A stretch of DNA of 31,521 nucleotides from Pigoraptor chileana (Eukaryota; Opisthokonta; Filasterea): positions 1 to 31,521 of the forward strand of contig CALSCR010002851.1 of assembly GCA_943704495.1 (NCBI GenBank), written 5' to 3'. Both the position numbers and the translations under genes were made by a program. The first letter of the stretch is position 1; each line of letters opens with the position of its first letter. Under the pieces are notes generated by a model. The model saw nothing but the letters and a program-made list of their open reading frames with translations. It did not search any database and had not been told where the DNA came from. Shown here piece after piece: positions 9,111 to 18,864 of the stretch.

Positions 9111-10996
9111 ATGGACCGCGAGAGGAGCAGTGCCGGGGCTGTGGGTGACATGCCCGGTCGCTCGGCAGCAGACCGTCAGTCGGCGCTGTTGGACTTGGTC
9201 GACGATGCATTCCTCGCACGAAAGCCCCTTTGCACGGCGGCGCTCATTGTCGCTGTCCACGGCGTATTTTGGTATGTGGCGTGGGTGTGCTTCGGGTGCG
9301 AATGAATGTGTGTGTGTGTGTGTGTGTTTGCATACCGTAATTAACTGGGTGGAATCGCCATTGCCATCTCCACTCGCAGGCACTTTGCGACTACGGAGCG
9401 CACCGTGCTCTCTTCGGTGTCTTACTCCATGTTAGTCATTGCGTCTATGCGAGCGTGTACGCACAATAGTGCATGCGGTGGCCATATTTCCAAGGTTGGT
9501 CCGTCGGGCAAATTCTATCGGCTGCTTCAAAAGCACCTGCCTGCCCTTTCTATCGAGTCTCATTTTTGACCGCTATTGTTGCTTGCAGGTTGTGTCGCAT
9601 GTCGCACGTTATGGTGGCTCATGTGACAGGTAAGTCTATCCTCATGGAGGCTAGTTGTGTTTGAATGCCACTGCTATTGCGAACTGACACTGCTCGCTTG
9701 CTACACACACAGCTCCTATCATGCTCCAGTTGTTGCTCCCATGGCGACGGAAGCTACCGCCGCCGTAGTACTTTTGTTGCGTCGCGTGTGGAATGGAGCG
9801 GTGCATCTGCGCACCACACAGCCCTCTGAGGTAAGGCGCAACAAGTATGCTGGGAGGATTCGGGAAGAGCTTTTCCGCCTGTCACTGTTGTCCGGGTACT
9901 GTCGCTGTCAAGACTGCTCATCACACTTGAACTCCCAATGCGCTCTCACAGTTTGCAAAGTATACCGTCGTGCTCTTGCTTTCTATCGGATTCGTGGGAT
10001 CGCTTGTCTCGGGGCGGCTTCTTCTTTATATCGTTGGTAGGTTTGGTGTCGCCTGACGTTGTGTACGTATTGCTCGTTGCTTCTTTGTGGATCATGCCTC
10101 CGTTGGCTGCGCTATTAGTCGGTGATGTCTCATGCAAGCCTGCTTTTGAGTCTTTGATGCACTGTCACTCACTGCAACACATCCGATCCCAATACGTCCC
10201 CATCCATTCAAACCGCAGTTGTCGTGCTTATGTGTGTCCCGGCCGCTCGACATTATGACGTTATTCAGTATGTTGGCAACCATCCGAAAGCCCGCGCTTT
10301 CTCCGAGCGCATGCGTGCAATGCTGGATGCCGTGGTCGCTCATGATGGTGGGTTTAGTTTGTGTTAAACCCAGCTGTTGTCTGTAATGATCGTAGTGTGT
10401 GTCTGAGTGTGTGTGTGTGTTTGATGTATGTGCATGTGTTAGGGCTGCATGTGCGTATTTGCTGGAACTCACATTTTCTCTTGCCTTATTGCGTCGTGCC
10501 GCAGACGTCGACAACAGCGACATATTCGGGTGCGATGGCGCCCTTGCCGTTAATCCGTTTGAATTGGATGATTCCATAATGGAAGGCTCATTTATGCGTA
10601 CGCTAGCCTCTCAAGGTGAGCTTTCGTTTGTCATTGAAACGGCGTCTGGCTGAATGCGCACTGCCTGCTCACTTGGCTTCAGTACTTTGCAACCCTGGCT
10701 TCCATGCTGATAACTGCCTGCTGTTTTTGTCTGCCTCGTGGGTAGGGTTGGACGACTCTGATGCCGTGGCGGTAACGCCCGCACGATACAGTGACATGTT
10801 TGTGGATGTTGACGCACCGGGGACACCTACGTTCAATGCCTCCCCGTCTCTCGTCGCATTCGGATCTATGTCTGAGCTTTCGCAGCTTACCTCGCATCCC
10901 CACGAAGCGCATGCGCGGCACTTGCTGCTTGATGAAAACAGTGACGATGTGGACTTAAGCGAATATGCTGTGATTGACAAAAATAGGCTGGGATAG
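9111..10996 (+). CDS. Reticulon-homology ER membrane protein, FAM134/ARL6IP1-like
   Basis: Proposed eight exons: 9111-9271, 9380-9430, 9589-9629, 9730-9830, 9952-10036, 10219-10347, 10505-10615, 10746-10996, giving 309 aa. There are two hydrophobic hairpins (about residues 37-83 and 118-152), the arrangement of reticulon-homology domains that bend ER membrane. Between them RRVWNGAVHL resembles the amphipathic linker of FAM134 (RETREG) proteins, which are ER-phagy receptors. The tail is acidic and unstructured and ends with DLSEYAVID. This is a candidate Atg8-binding LIR (core Y300-A-V-I303, acidic residues before it), placed terminally as in RETREG proteins. A second stretch, NPFELDDSI, is also LIR-like. 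Exon 8 could instead start at 10683 (both acceptors keep frame), and exons 3-4 are the least certain. ARL6IP1 is the alternative identity. Confidence 0.62.
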
Positions 10997-11473
10997 TGTG
11001 GCGTGTGCGGCTCTGCCCTGCGCAAACAAGCTCAGCCATGGCAGTTGCGGGTCTCTGTGACTTTTGTGAATACATTTTCTGCACAATCCCAACCAGACTG
11101 TGTTTGCATTTTGATGGCGTTGAACGGCTGACCACACTGAAACGGACGGCACTCCACTACTCTGTTGTAACAGTGACACGGACCTCTCGGACTGGTGTCA
11201 GTTGGTAACACGGTCAACAGCCGATTCGGGCCGGCAATGACGCCACCCGGGCTCTCACTACTGACACAATGTCGGCTTTCAGTTCCCAGTCACAGACTGA
11301 CAGTCTGTACTGTCTGCTTCCATTTTAACCGAGCGCAGTTGCACACGCAATATCTGTTGTTACAGGGACAGAGGCAATTTACGCAGTCGCTGACAAATCA
11401 AAGAACGCTAGTGTCATTTATTCCTACGGCTGTGCTGATATTTGTTTAAATACGACCAACCGAATCGGACACG
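10997..11473. other. Intergenic region before the PRS gene
   Basis: These 477 bp contain no convincing gene. A perfect inverted repeat ACAGACT-GAC-AGTCTGT lies at 11292-11308, about 170 bp upstream of the next start codon. The region presumably holds the 3' UTR of the reticulon-like gene and the promoter of the PRS gene. Confidence 0.5.
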
Positions 11474-13322
11474 ATGGGTAAAGAAATATTGCTGTACTAC
11501 CATCCTACGATGGAGCCCCTGGCCCGCAAAATTGCCAACATTTGCGCCGAGATTGAGGAGGAGGATGGAGACGATGACCTTGCCAGCATCATCCACCAGC
11601 GGGCACGTGGAGAAGCGCGCCGTCCGCCTAGTGCCGGCGGCCTCACGCAGGAGCCCGGTTTGCATGGTGTGAATACGCCAGCCCGCCGCAAGCGCACTGC
11701 CAGCTCCGTGTTTGGCCACCGCCACGTTGTTCTGCGGGGAGACCTCCGGTGGGAGTACTTTGAGGACGGCTTCCCTAACCTCTTCATCGATAATGTGAAG
11801 AGCATGGCCGGTCACGACGGTGGGTAGCCGCGAGATGCCAAATGCGAATGGACTGTCTGTGCTAAACTTAACCTAATCGCTCTTTTGTAACTCTAATCGG
11901 CTTGTGTGTCTGACTCATTGTTTGTTTTTTGTTTATGACATTTGTTTCCGCAGTCATTTTCCTTGCGAGCTTCCATCACACGTCAATCATTTTCGAACAA
12001 CTCTCCGTCATCTACTCATTCCCCAGGTATGTCCACCCTGTAACACGATCAGACTGCTTCCCCTAACTAACGAACAGCGTGCAGACGGAACAGCACTTAT
12101 ATGAATAAGTGCTTCTTATTTTGTTGCACAGGTATCTTGCTCGATCTTTCACGCTGATCCTGCCGTACTTTCCAACCGGTACGATGGAGCGCGTGGACAT
12201 CGAAGGGCAAGTGGTCACGGCGAAGGTGCGTGTGGGGATCACAAGCATATTGCAACGCACTGCCGAGTGCAGCATTGACGGGCGACCGTCGCATGCGGGC
12301 TCTGTTTCTCCTCACCTAAAATCAATCACCACTCGATCGCAGAGCCTGGCTACCATGCTGTCGTCAATCCCCCTGACGACGCAGGGGCCCCCACAGATCC
12401 TCATATACGATATACATGCGCTCCAAGAGCGTTTCTATTTCAGCGATCAAGTGATTCCCAGGTGAGTGAAGGGATGAATGTAGTGCCCGCCGCTGGCCGA
12501 ATACTGTCCGATGCTACGAAGCGCGTGCGCCAATTATGTGCGGCGATTTGTTTACTTGAAGGAATTCGAATGCGAGACATTGTGAGCCGCAATGCCTGCG
12601 TTGCCTGTCGTTTAGTTCCGCTCTTTCCGACTGTGCTTCTGTGCGTCTGACTGCGCTTTTGTGGGTCCGACTGTGCTTCTGTGCGTCTGACTGCGCTTTT
12701 GTGCGTCTGACTGCGCTTCTGTGCGTCCGACTGTGCTTCTGTGCGTCTGACTGCGCTTTTGTGCGTCCGACTGTGCTTCTGTGCGTCTGATTGTGCTTCT
12801 GTGTGTCTGCGCATGTGCAGGCTTGAATCGGCCATTCCGCTGCTCATTGCTCGCATGCACGAGCTACCGGATGCCAAGCTGACGTCGGTTGCATTTCCCG
12901 ACGAGGGGGCGCACAAGCGCTTTCACACACTGTTTGACGAGAGCTCGTGGCCGACCATTATCTGCACGAAGGTGCGCGACGCTGACCGGCGGATAGTCAC
13001 CGTGAAGGAGGGCGACGTTGCTGGGCGCCACGTTGTGATTGTCGACGACCTTGTCAAAACAGGTGGAACTCTTCTTGAGTGCGCAAAGGCACTGATGGAG
13101 CGAGGTGCAACTGCCGTCAGCTTTTTTGTGACACATGCGATGTTTCCGATGGAGAGCTGGCGCCGCTTCATTGACAAAGGCTTTCGCCACTTTTGGTTCA
13201 CGGACTCGTGTCCCCACTCAGTTGCCGCCATAGGTGACACAAAGCCCTTTGAGCTGCTATCACTGGCGCCCGCCGTGGCAGAAGCGTTGGCGGGATACGA
13301 CCTGCGGAGGTATCATGTGTGA
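11474..13322 (+). CDS. Ribose-phosphate pyrophosphokinase, plant PRS3/4-like (class II)
   Basis: Five exons: 11474-11819, 11954-12026, 12132-12225, 12343-12461, 12821-13322, giving 377 aa. The enzyme makes PRPP from ribose 5-phosphate and ATP for nucleotide synthesis. Sequence marks in order are DGFPNLFIDNV, FEQLSVIYSFPRYLARSF, LPYFPTGTMERV, YDIHALQERFYF (D194, H196), VAFPDEGAHKRFH and the PRPP loop VVIVDDLVKTGGTL at 282-295. The next marks are FVTHAMFP and FTDSCPHSV. Each matches the plant PRS3/PRS4 branch better than the classical phosphate-dependent enzymes. An insertion of about 45 residues near the N-terminus (from about residue 27) is first acidic and then Arg/Pro-rich, and is absent from the plant proteins as I know them. 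Intron 4 (359 bp) is filled by a 20-bp minisatellite. Confidence 0.92.
12621..12820 (+). repeat. 20-bp minisatellite ending at the splice acceptor of PRS intron 4
   Basis: Eight full 20-bp units run in strict register from 12641 to 12800, flanked by a diverged unit on each side. Two variants tend to alternate, GTGCGTCTGACTGCGCTTTT and GTGCGTCCGACTGTGCTTCT. The last, diverged unit (12801-12820) ends in the CAG of the 3' splice site. Every unit has a pyrimidine run, and many carry a branch-point-like CTGAC. The minus-strand open frames over this block are translations of the repeat. Confidence 0.93.
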
Positions 13323-13864
13323 GCCATCCACCGCTCGTGAGGCTTTATTGTCACCCCGGCTGCACCCGATGCAACCATCGACGGACGCATCACGCGCGCC
13401 TCACAAACTTCGGGATTGGGGATGGATTGCTCTGTGTGTGTTTTTTCCCCCTCAACATTATTTACGCATTGTTTTCAGTACTATTCGGCGTTTACGATAG
13501 TACTGACGGAGAAGTGAGAATAATAATGCATTAAGTAAAGTCGAATTCGACAACTTAGTAGATAATACGATCACATTTGCGCACATGACAAAAAACTGAG
13601 ACTACTGGGGGTGTCACGCAGCCCACTGACACGAGTCCGAACCTGCTTGAATACGTTCCCAAACCTATTTGAAAAAAAGGGCGCTCAAGATAGCACCCGA
13701 CTGTCAACACTTGATATTGTCTGACAATTTTCGGACCGTCTTTATTCGATAACACATGCATTACAATAAGGAAGCATTCTTTGCGTTACCGTTGTGATAT
13801 TTGTTGCGGACGGAGACTCCTAGAATAGAATAGACTTGAGTTTTCTGCCGTGGCACCCGCACAC
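13323..13864. other. Intergenic region between PRS and RBM25
   Basis: These 542 bp are A+T-richer than the neighbouring exons and hold no recognisable gene. They presumably contain the PRS 3' UTR and the RBM25 promoter. No strong motif was recognised. Confidence 0.5.
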
Positions 13865-16743
13865 ATGTCGTTTCCTGGTCAGCCGCCGGGCATGGGGGCA
13901 CCTCCGTTGGGTGTGCGTGCGCCACCTCCAGGAATGATGATGGGTATGGGGATGGGGATGGGGATGGGTGCCCAGGCCCCGGCCGCGCACATGATGGCGC
14001 CACCGGGGGCCCCGGGCATGCGTCCACCCATGGCAATGATGCCCATGGGACGGCCGCCCTTCCCCCCTGGTCAGCTTCCGCTTGGAGCGGGCATCCGTGG
14101 TTAGTTGTTGATGTGCTGACAATCGCTGGAGTGGCTCGTGTTGTGTCTCTCTAACTTAATGACTGTGGAGTCGATGGGCGCGCCGCCAAAGTCACTTGAA
14201 TCCTACATCTTAGAGTAACGCTCACTCGGGTGCAATTGGGTTATTTTGCAGGTCCATCACTGTTGCCAGTACCCGGGCCGGGTCAGGCGCGACCGCCCGG
14301 CACTGCTGCATCGCCCTCGGCAAGCAAGGCGCCGGCGCAGGTGGCAACTGTGTTTGTGGGGAATATCACCGAGCGGGTGACGGACGTAATCATCAAGCAG
14401 CTTCTTTCGACGTGTGGCAATGTTCTCAATTGGAAACGCGTGACGGGTGCGTCTGGACGATTGCAGGCGTTTGGCTTTTGCGAGTACGAGACGCCGGCCA
14501 TGGCGCTGCGTTCCCTGCGACTGCTGTCTGGCGTGAGGCTGGGCGACCGTGACCTCCTGCTCAAAGTAGACGAGAAAACGCGCAAGGCACTGGATGATTT
14601 TGAGGCGGCCGAGGCAGCGGCAGGCGGGGAGGCCGTAGCGAGTGTCGAGTTGCGGGGGGCTGCTGACGACGCTCGCATTGCGGAAGATATTCGCCTGGTG
14701 CTAGAGGGCAGCGGCGTCAACGATGAGATACGCGCAGTGACGCAGGCGGGCGCCATGGCGGCGGCGACCGTTGCTGCGGCGGCGGCAGCGGGTGAGGGCG
14801 CCGACCGTAGTGAAGCTGTTGAGGACGACGAGGACATACGGCAGCGGCTGATATTGCGCGAGCTCGTCACCTTTCGCGACGGGTATGGGAAGCGCGGGGC
14901 GGACAAGGACCCGGTGAAGGAGCGGCCGCCGTCTGAACGGGCCGGGGATCGAGATCGTGACCGAGGGAGGGACAGGGACAGGGACAGGGAGAGGGACAGG
15001 GAGAGGGACGACGGTCGGGACCGACGAGACCGCGACAAGGAGCGGGACGGTGATCGAGGTGGCCGGTCGCGTGACTCGGAGGGGGCCCTGAAAGAGGTGG
15101 GCTCACGTGGGGACGCCGGAGTCCGCTTGTACGCGTGCAAATGCGTTGCTGCCATTGGCAATTTTCTGTCTTTAATTCGTCTGGTTTCATTGCTTTGTTG
15201 CACTACAGCGAGAGCGCAAGTGGGAGCCCCGGGAGCGGGAGCGGCTTAGGACGATGGACAGGCATGCGGAGCGCGATGCGGCAGCTGCACGTGACCGCGA
15301 AAGAGAGAGAGAGAAAATGGAGCTTTTTTTGGCATCCTACGACGATGATACGATGGATGAAAAATACTACAGGTGCACTTCACTGGCGCTGCGATTTGTG
15401 TGGTTCGGTGCATGTTTGATGCATGGATGTTGCTGGACAATCATTGCATATTGAAGTGCTGTTGTCGTGTTTTGTGTATCGTATTTTGTGTGGCAAACAT
15501 CTTAGCTCGATTGAACTGTTTACCGTTCGCAGGGGAAGTGCTTTGTCGCGGCTAGTGAGGGACAGGGAACGCGAGGCTGATTCCGATCGCCGTGAGTTTG
15601 AGCGAGAGCTCGCTGAAACTAGCATGGCCGCCGGAGCATCCAACGAAGCGCTGCCATCCGCACCAATTGCCCCAGACGCTTCCGAAGGCCTACAGGCGGT
15701 CGTCAACGGTGCAACTGCGCCTGCGCACGGAGTAAGTGCGGACCTGAGTGGCGAGCGGCCCTCCGTGGAATCTCCAACACCAACGCCAGGTGCTTCTGTG
15801 GATGCCGAGATGGCAGGCGTGGGGGACGATGCGTCGGATGTGTCCGAGACAACCCTGGGGCTTGTGGCCGCTTCGAGGGCGCAACCTCTCCGCCAGCTCA
15901 CATTTGGAAAGACTCCAACCGGCGCGGTTTCGCGTGCCCGTGCCTTGAGTGCGTCCGGGGCGCCTGCGCCTATGGCCAATGCCCCCGCGTTGTCTAGCGC
16001 AGCATCCGCCAAGCGCACTGCAGCCGTGTTTGCCGAGGACGAGGACGAGGCCGAGCAGAATGAGGCCAAGCGACGTCGGCTGCAGCTCCTTGCGCAGCAG
16101 CAGCGCGTGCTTGCTAGGAATGACGGTGGTGACGGGGCGACGGCTACATCTGGTGGCGGCGCACTGGTTGACGCAGAGGCCCGCAAGAAGGCTGCACAGG
16201 CCCTGATTGCTCGCATTCCGACTGAACAGGCTGATTTGTTTGCGTACAAGGTGGACTGGGGCCAGGCTGATGCGGTGGGTGGGGCTGGCTTAGGCGGATG
16301 GGAACGCTGTGGTCTCGTGTTTTTTTGTGCGCGTATGCATGCAGTATGTTGACTTCATCTTGTCCCCAATGCAGACACTCATTGAGGGGCGGCTGAAGAC
16401 TTGGATTGGGAAGAAAATAACCGAATACCTCGGCGCGGAACAGCAAACTTTGACAACGTATATTGCTGGTAAACTGCGGGACGCTACGGCTCCAGCCCTG
16501 CTGGTCAAAGACATTGCGGAGGTGCGTTCAGTGTGTGTGGTATGTGTGTGTGTGTGTGTATCTGTATCTGGTGAGTCGGGACTGATGAGTATCGCCGATT
16601 GGCATTCCTGGTCCACATGCTGACACGACTGCATCAAATTTGTGCAGATTCTCGGTGAAAAGGATGCGCAAGTGTTTGTCGCAAAATTGTGGCGTGTTCT
16701 TGTCTATGAAACCGAGGCGCGGAAGGCGGGACTCTCTGAGTAA
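13865..16743 (+). CDS. RBM25: RNA-binding splicing factor RBM25 (RRM + PWI)
   Basis: Six exons: 13865-14099, 14252-15096, 15209-15372, 15533-16274, 16375-16521, 16648-16743, giving 742 aa. The N-terminus is rich in Pro, Gly and Met with an MG repeat. An RRM covers about 109-185 (VATVFVGNI as RNP2-like, AFGFCEYE as RNP1-like). A charged RD/RE repeat region follows. After it come the family signature DEKYYRGSALSRLVRDRE and an Ala/Ser-rich spacer. The PWI domain fills the last ~110 residues (IPTEQADLFAYKVDW, then TWIGKKITEYLG and KLWRVLVYETEA). Human RBM25 is a U1 snRNP-associated regulator of 5' splice-site choice; the same nuclear role is inferred here. The start is the first ATG in frame before a conserved Pro-rich segment. 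Donor 15097 (GAG|GTGGGC) was preferred over 15121 on consensus; both are in frame. Confidence 0.94.
13942..13968 (+). other. Potential G-quadruplex in the RBM25 coding region
   Basis: Five G-runs of 3-4 bases are separated by 2-3 bases (GGG TAT GGGG AT GGGG AT GGGG AT GGG), on the coding strand 78 bases after the A of the start codon. They encode the MG repeat. A looser array of GGG runs separated by ACA/AGA lies at about 14960-15008 and encodes the RD/RE repeat. Confidence 0.7.
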
Positions 16744-17110
16744 TACATGACATGGTCTTGTCTGCCAGCGTCCTATTTCTGATAGGGACTGCGATGTCGC
16801 TACACACCTCCAGAGCCACATTTCGCCATTTGTAGTATTCATGCACATTCAATGGCAGTGCCAGCATCTGTCACGCCACGAGTGAATTTGAAATTGTCTT
16901 TAGTGCAGGTAAAGCGCCAAAGTGAGGGAGAAGGGCACGCAACGGAATCACACGCAACACGCAAGCGATCACGGGATGACCCAAACTAGCTTCAACAACA
17001 AACGCAACGCGCTGAACGCAGGGGGGTTGCCTTTGCACACGACAACGCACGCGCTGTGCGCTGCCATTGCACATGTGGCTGTGGCAAAGGAAATGATACT
17101 GCAACGGCGA
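16744..17110. other. Convergent 3' flanks of RBM25 and the GPR137-like gene
   Basis: No gene is seen in these 367 bases between convergent stop codons. Short open frames on both strands lack family motifs. Confidence 0.6.
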
Positions 17111-18478
17111 CTACTTGTCAGTGCTCGATCGATAGCTCTGCCCGTGACTGCTTCCCGGACGACCACGAGAGCTTGACGAGTACGAATGCGAGTGGCTGCG
17201 AGCAAGAGAACCGTAGGCGCCGCCACCATGATACGGCGGCGTGCCCTGATGGTACAGCCCGTACGGAAGACTGGCTGGAATGTCATACGGATTGCTGTTG
17301 TAGACGAGCGGATGCACAGTGTCGCCATCTTCACTGTCACTTTCGTAGCGTTTGGGATTGTCAAAGAAGTAAGTGCGAGCCCCGCCGTCAGGCAGGTCGG
17401 GATTGACGGCCGGGTGCAGCGTGTCGGCCTGCGTCAGGCGCGGCTTCTTCACGCGAAAAAACCATACCATGGCAAATGTTGGGAGAATTTCCCAGAGAAA
17501 GAGCGACGCGCAGAGAAATGCATAGCTATATGTTTTGTTGTCGTCAAAGTCAAAGTGGTCTGCCGCAGACCCATGGCGCGGGTTCCCGACTACAAAAGAC
17601 GTCAGATTGGTTGCCACTGCGACAATGTTGTAGACGGCGCGCGACGTGAAGAGGACCGCCATGAGAGCCATGAGGAGGACGACCTGCCGCAGCGACGTCC
17701 CCTTGGCCTGCAGTAGCACACTCGCACTGCTCAGCTTCATTACCCGGAACATGTACACGACAAGCGCCGCCGACAAGAGCAGAAACAGCGTCTCGTTCAC
17801 GGCAACCCGCGCAATTGCAATTGACTTCGGAAACGTCGCGCGGTTGCCAACGATGGCGACGCACGTAATATTCACAGAAAAGAAGGCGACATTTGATAGC
17901 ATCCACGTCGAAAGCAAGATGCGCTTGTAAAGTGCCTTAGAAGCGAGCTGCCACTTTGTTTTGTGGACGACCTGCGCAAAGTAGAGTACCAGCAGGCTGA
18001 ACGTCGCAAACTGCAGCGTGATGGGGACGCAATATATGAATCTGTATACCGCCAGCGACCAATTCGTGATCAGCGTGAGGCCAAAGAGCACGGTCCGCAG
18101 AACAGCCCACAAAAAACACAGCGACAAAAACATGCTCTGATACGACAACTTCTTGTGTCGGTAATACACAATGCGCGCGAGTTGAAATAGAGTGAACAGC
18201 CCCATCAGGGCGTAAAATACGGTCAGCGCAATCGTAAGCGTTGTCTGTATCGACGCGGGAAGCAGATGCGCGGGCGTCAGGGACGAAAACGGAATGACGT
18301 CGTTTATCCGCGTTTCGTTGCCCAGCGCAGCCGCAACAAGGTCCGGAAGCACAGGCGTGGAGATGGCCGGCAGCGACTCAGCTGCTGCAGATGCAGCGGG
18401 TGCGACAGACACCGACATGGCCGTCGTGTGTTGTGGAGTCGAGCCCATCGCGCCGTTATGTATCACGGCAGCAACCAT
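17111..18478 (-). CDS. GPR137/TOM1-like seven-helix membrane protein, intronless
   Basis: One uninterrupted frame gives 455 aa from the ATG at 18478; the open frame continues upstream to 18541 without another ATG. After a Ser/Ala-rich N-terminus there are seven hydrophobic helices. Key stretches are SYQSMFLSLCFLWAVLRTVL (helix 2) and FIYCVPITLQFATFSLLVLY (helix 3). Others are FTSRAVYNIVAVA (helix 6) and LFLWEILPTFAMVWFFRVKK (helix 7). These match GPR137 proteins (lysosomal, linked to mTORC1 in animals) and plant TOM1/THH1 proteins (vacuolar membrane). The cytosolic tail is Ser/Tyr/Gly-rich with several Pro-Tyr pairs and an acidic ESDSEDGD patch. It is the only gene in the window without introns. 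Location at lysosome or vacuole is inferred from the family. Confidence 0.85.
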   Translation of the reverse strand: MVAAVIHNGAMGSTPQHTTAMSVSVAPAASAAAESLPAISTPVLPDLVAAALGNETRINDVIPFSSLTPAHLLPASIQTTLTIALTVFYALMGLFTLFQLARIVYYRHKKLSYQSMFLSLCFLWAVLRTVLFGLTLITNWSLAVYRFIYCVPITLQFATFSLLVLYFAQVVHKTKWQLASKALYKRILLSTWMLSNVAFFSVNITCVAIVGNRATFPKSIAIARVAVNETLFLLLSAALVVYMFRVMKLSSASVLLQAKGTSLRQVVLLMALMAVLFTSRAVYNIVAVATNLTSFVVGNPRHGSAADHFDFDDNKTYSYAFLCASLFLWEILPTFAMVWFFRVKKPRLTQADTLHPAVNPDLPDGGARTYFFDNPKRYESDSEDGDTVHPLVYNSNPYDIPASLPYGLYHQGTPPYHGGGAYGSLARSHSHSYSSSSRGRPGSSHGQSYRSSTDK

Positions 18479-18864
18479 TGACAACAACTGAATCTCACTC
18501 AGGCCGACGACATTAGAGCATGACTCCGCCTCACTATGCAAACAGTTTTTTTGGACACAAGAGGTCGTATGCCGTCAAGTGTCGTTTAAAAGCACAACAA
18601 AGTCGAACCTAAAAGGCGTTTTAATAAGTTCTGCGCCAATAGTAGTTCCATCGCAAAGGAACTGGGAATTGGCAGTGCCTGCAGACGACAGCAGAGAGGG
18701 TGGTGCTGTCCCGTGTATTTTAAATTGAAATTTTGGGAATTCTGAGTGATCGAACTGCTGTACTCCCAATTCAATTGAGTGACCAGTCGTCACAAGTCGT
18801 CATGTGGGCCAACGTCCCTAATTGGGACGATCATCACGTGACACCCCGTTTATTTGCTAATATG
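18479..18864. promoter_or_regulatory. Promoter region of the GPR137-like gene / 3' flank of kinesin
   Basis: These 386 bp lie between two head-to-tail minus-strand genes. They hold a TCACGTGA palindrome at 18834-18841, about 355 bp before the GPR137-like start codon, close to an ATTGGGAC element. No TATA box is clear. Confidence 0.45.

Noticed and set aside
12621-12820. CRISPR-like periodic array
   Set aside because: Units abut directly with no unique spacers, and the block lies in a eukaryotic intron.
12440-12916. Minus-strand open frame with Gln-Lys/Arg-Ser-Thr repeats
   Set aside because: It is the translation of the 20-bp minisatellite in PRS intron 4, with no family motif and repeat-driven composition.
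15097-15120. Longer RBM25 exon 2 ending at 15120
   Set aside because: The donor GGA|GTCCGC is poor; GAG|GTGGGC at 15097 keeps the same phase and has better consensus.
14283-15203. 306-codon minus-strand open frame antisense to RBM25
   Set aside because: Ser/Arg-rich shadow of the RD/RE-coding strand; the plus frame has clear RRM homology.
15380-16249. 289-codon minus-strand open frame antisense to RBM25
   Set aside because: Ala/Ser/Arg-rich shadow of exon 4; no motif, and the plus frame is family-conserved at both ends.
17186-17716. Plus-strand open frame antisense to the GPR137-like gene
   Set aside because: No recognisable domain, while the minus frame has seven helices and family motifs.
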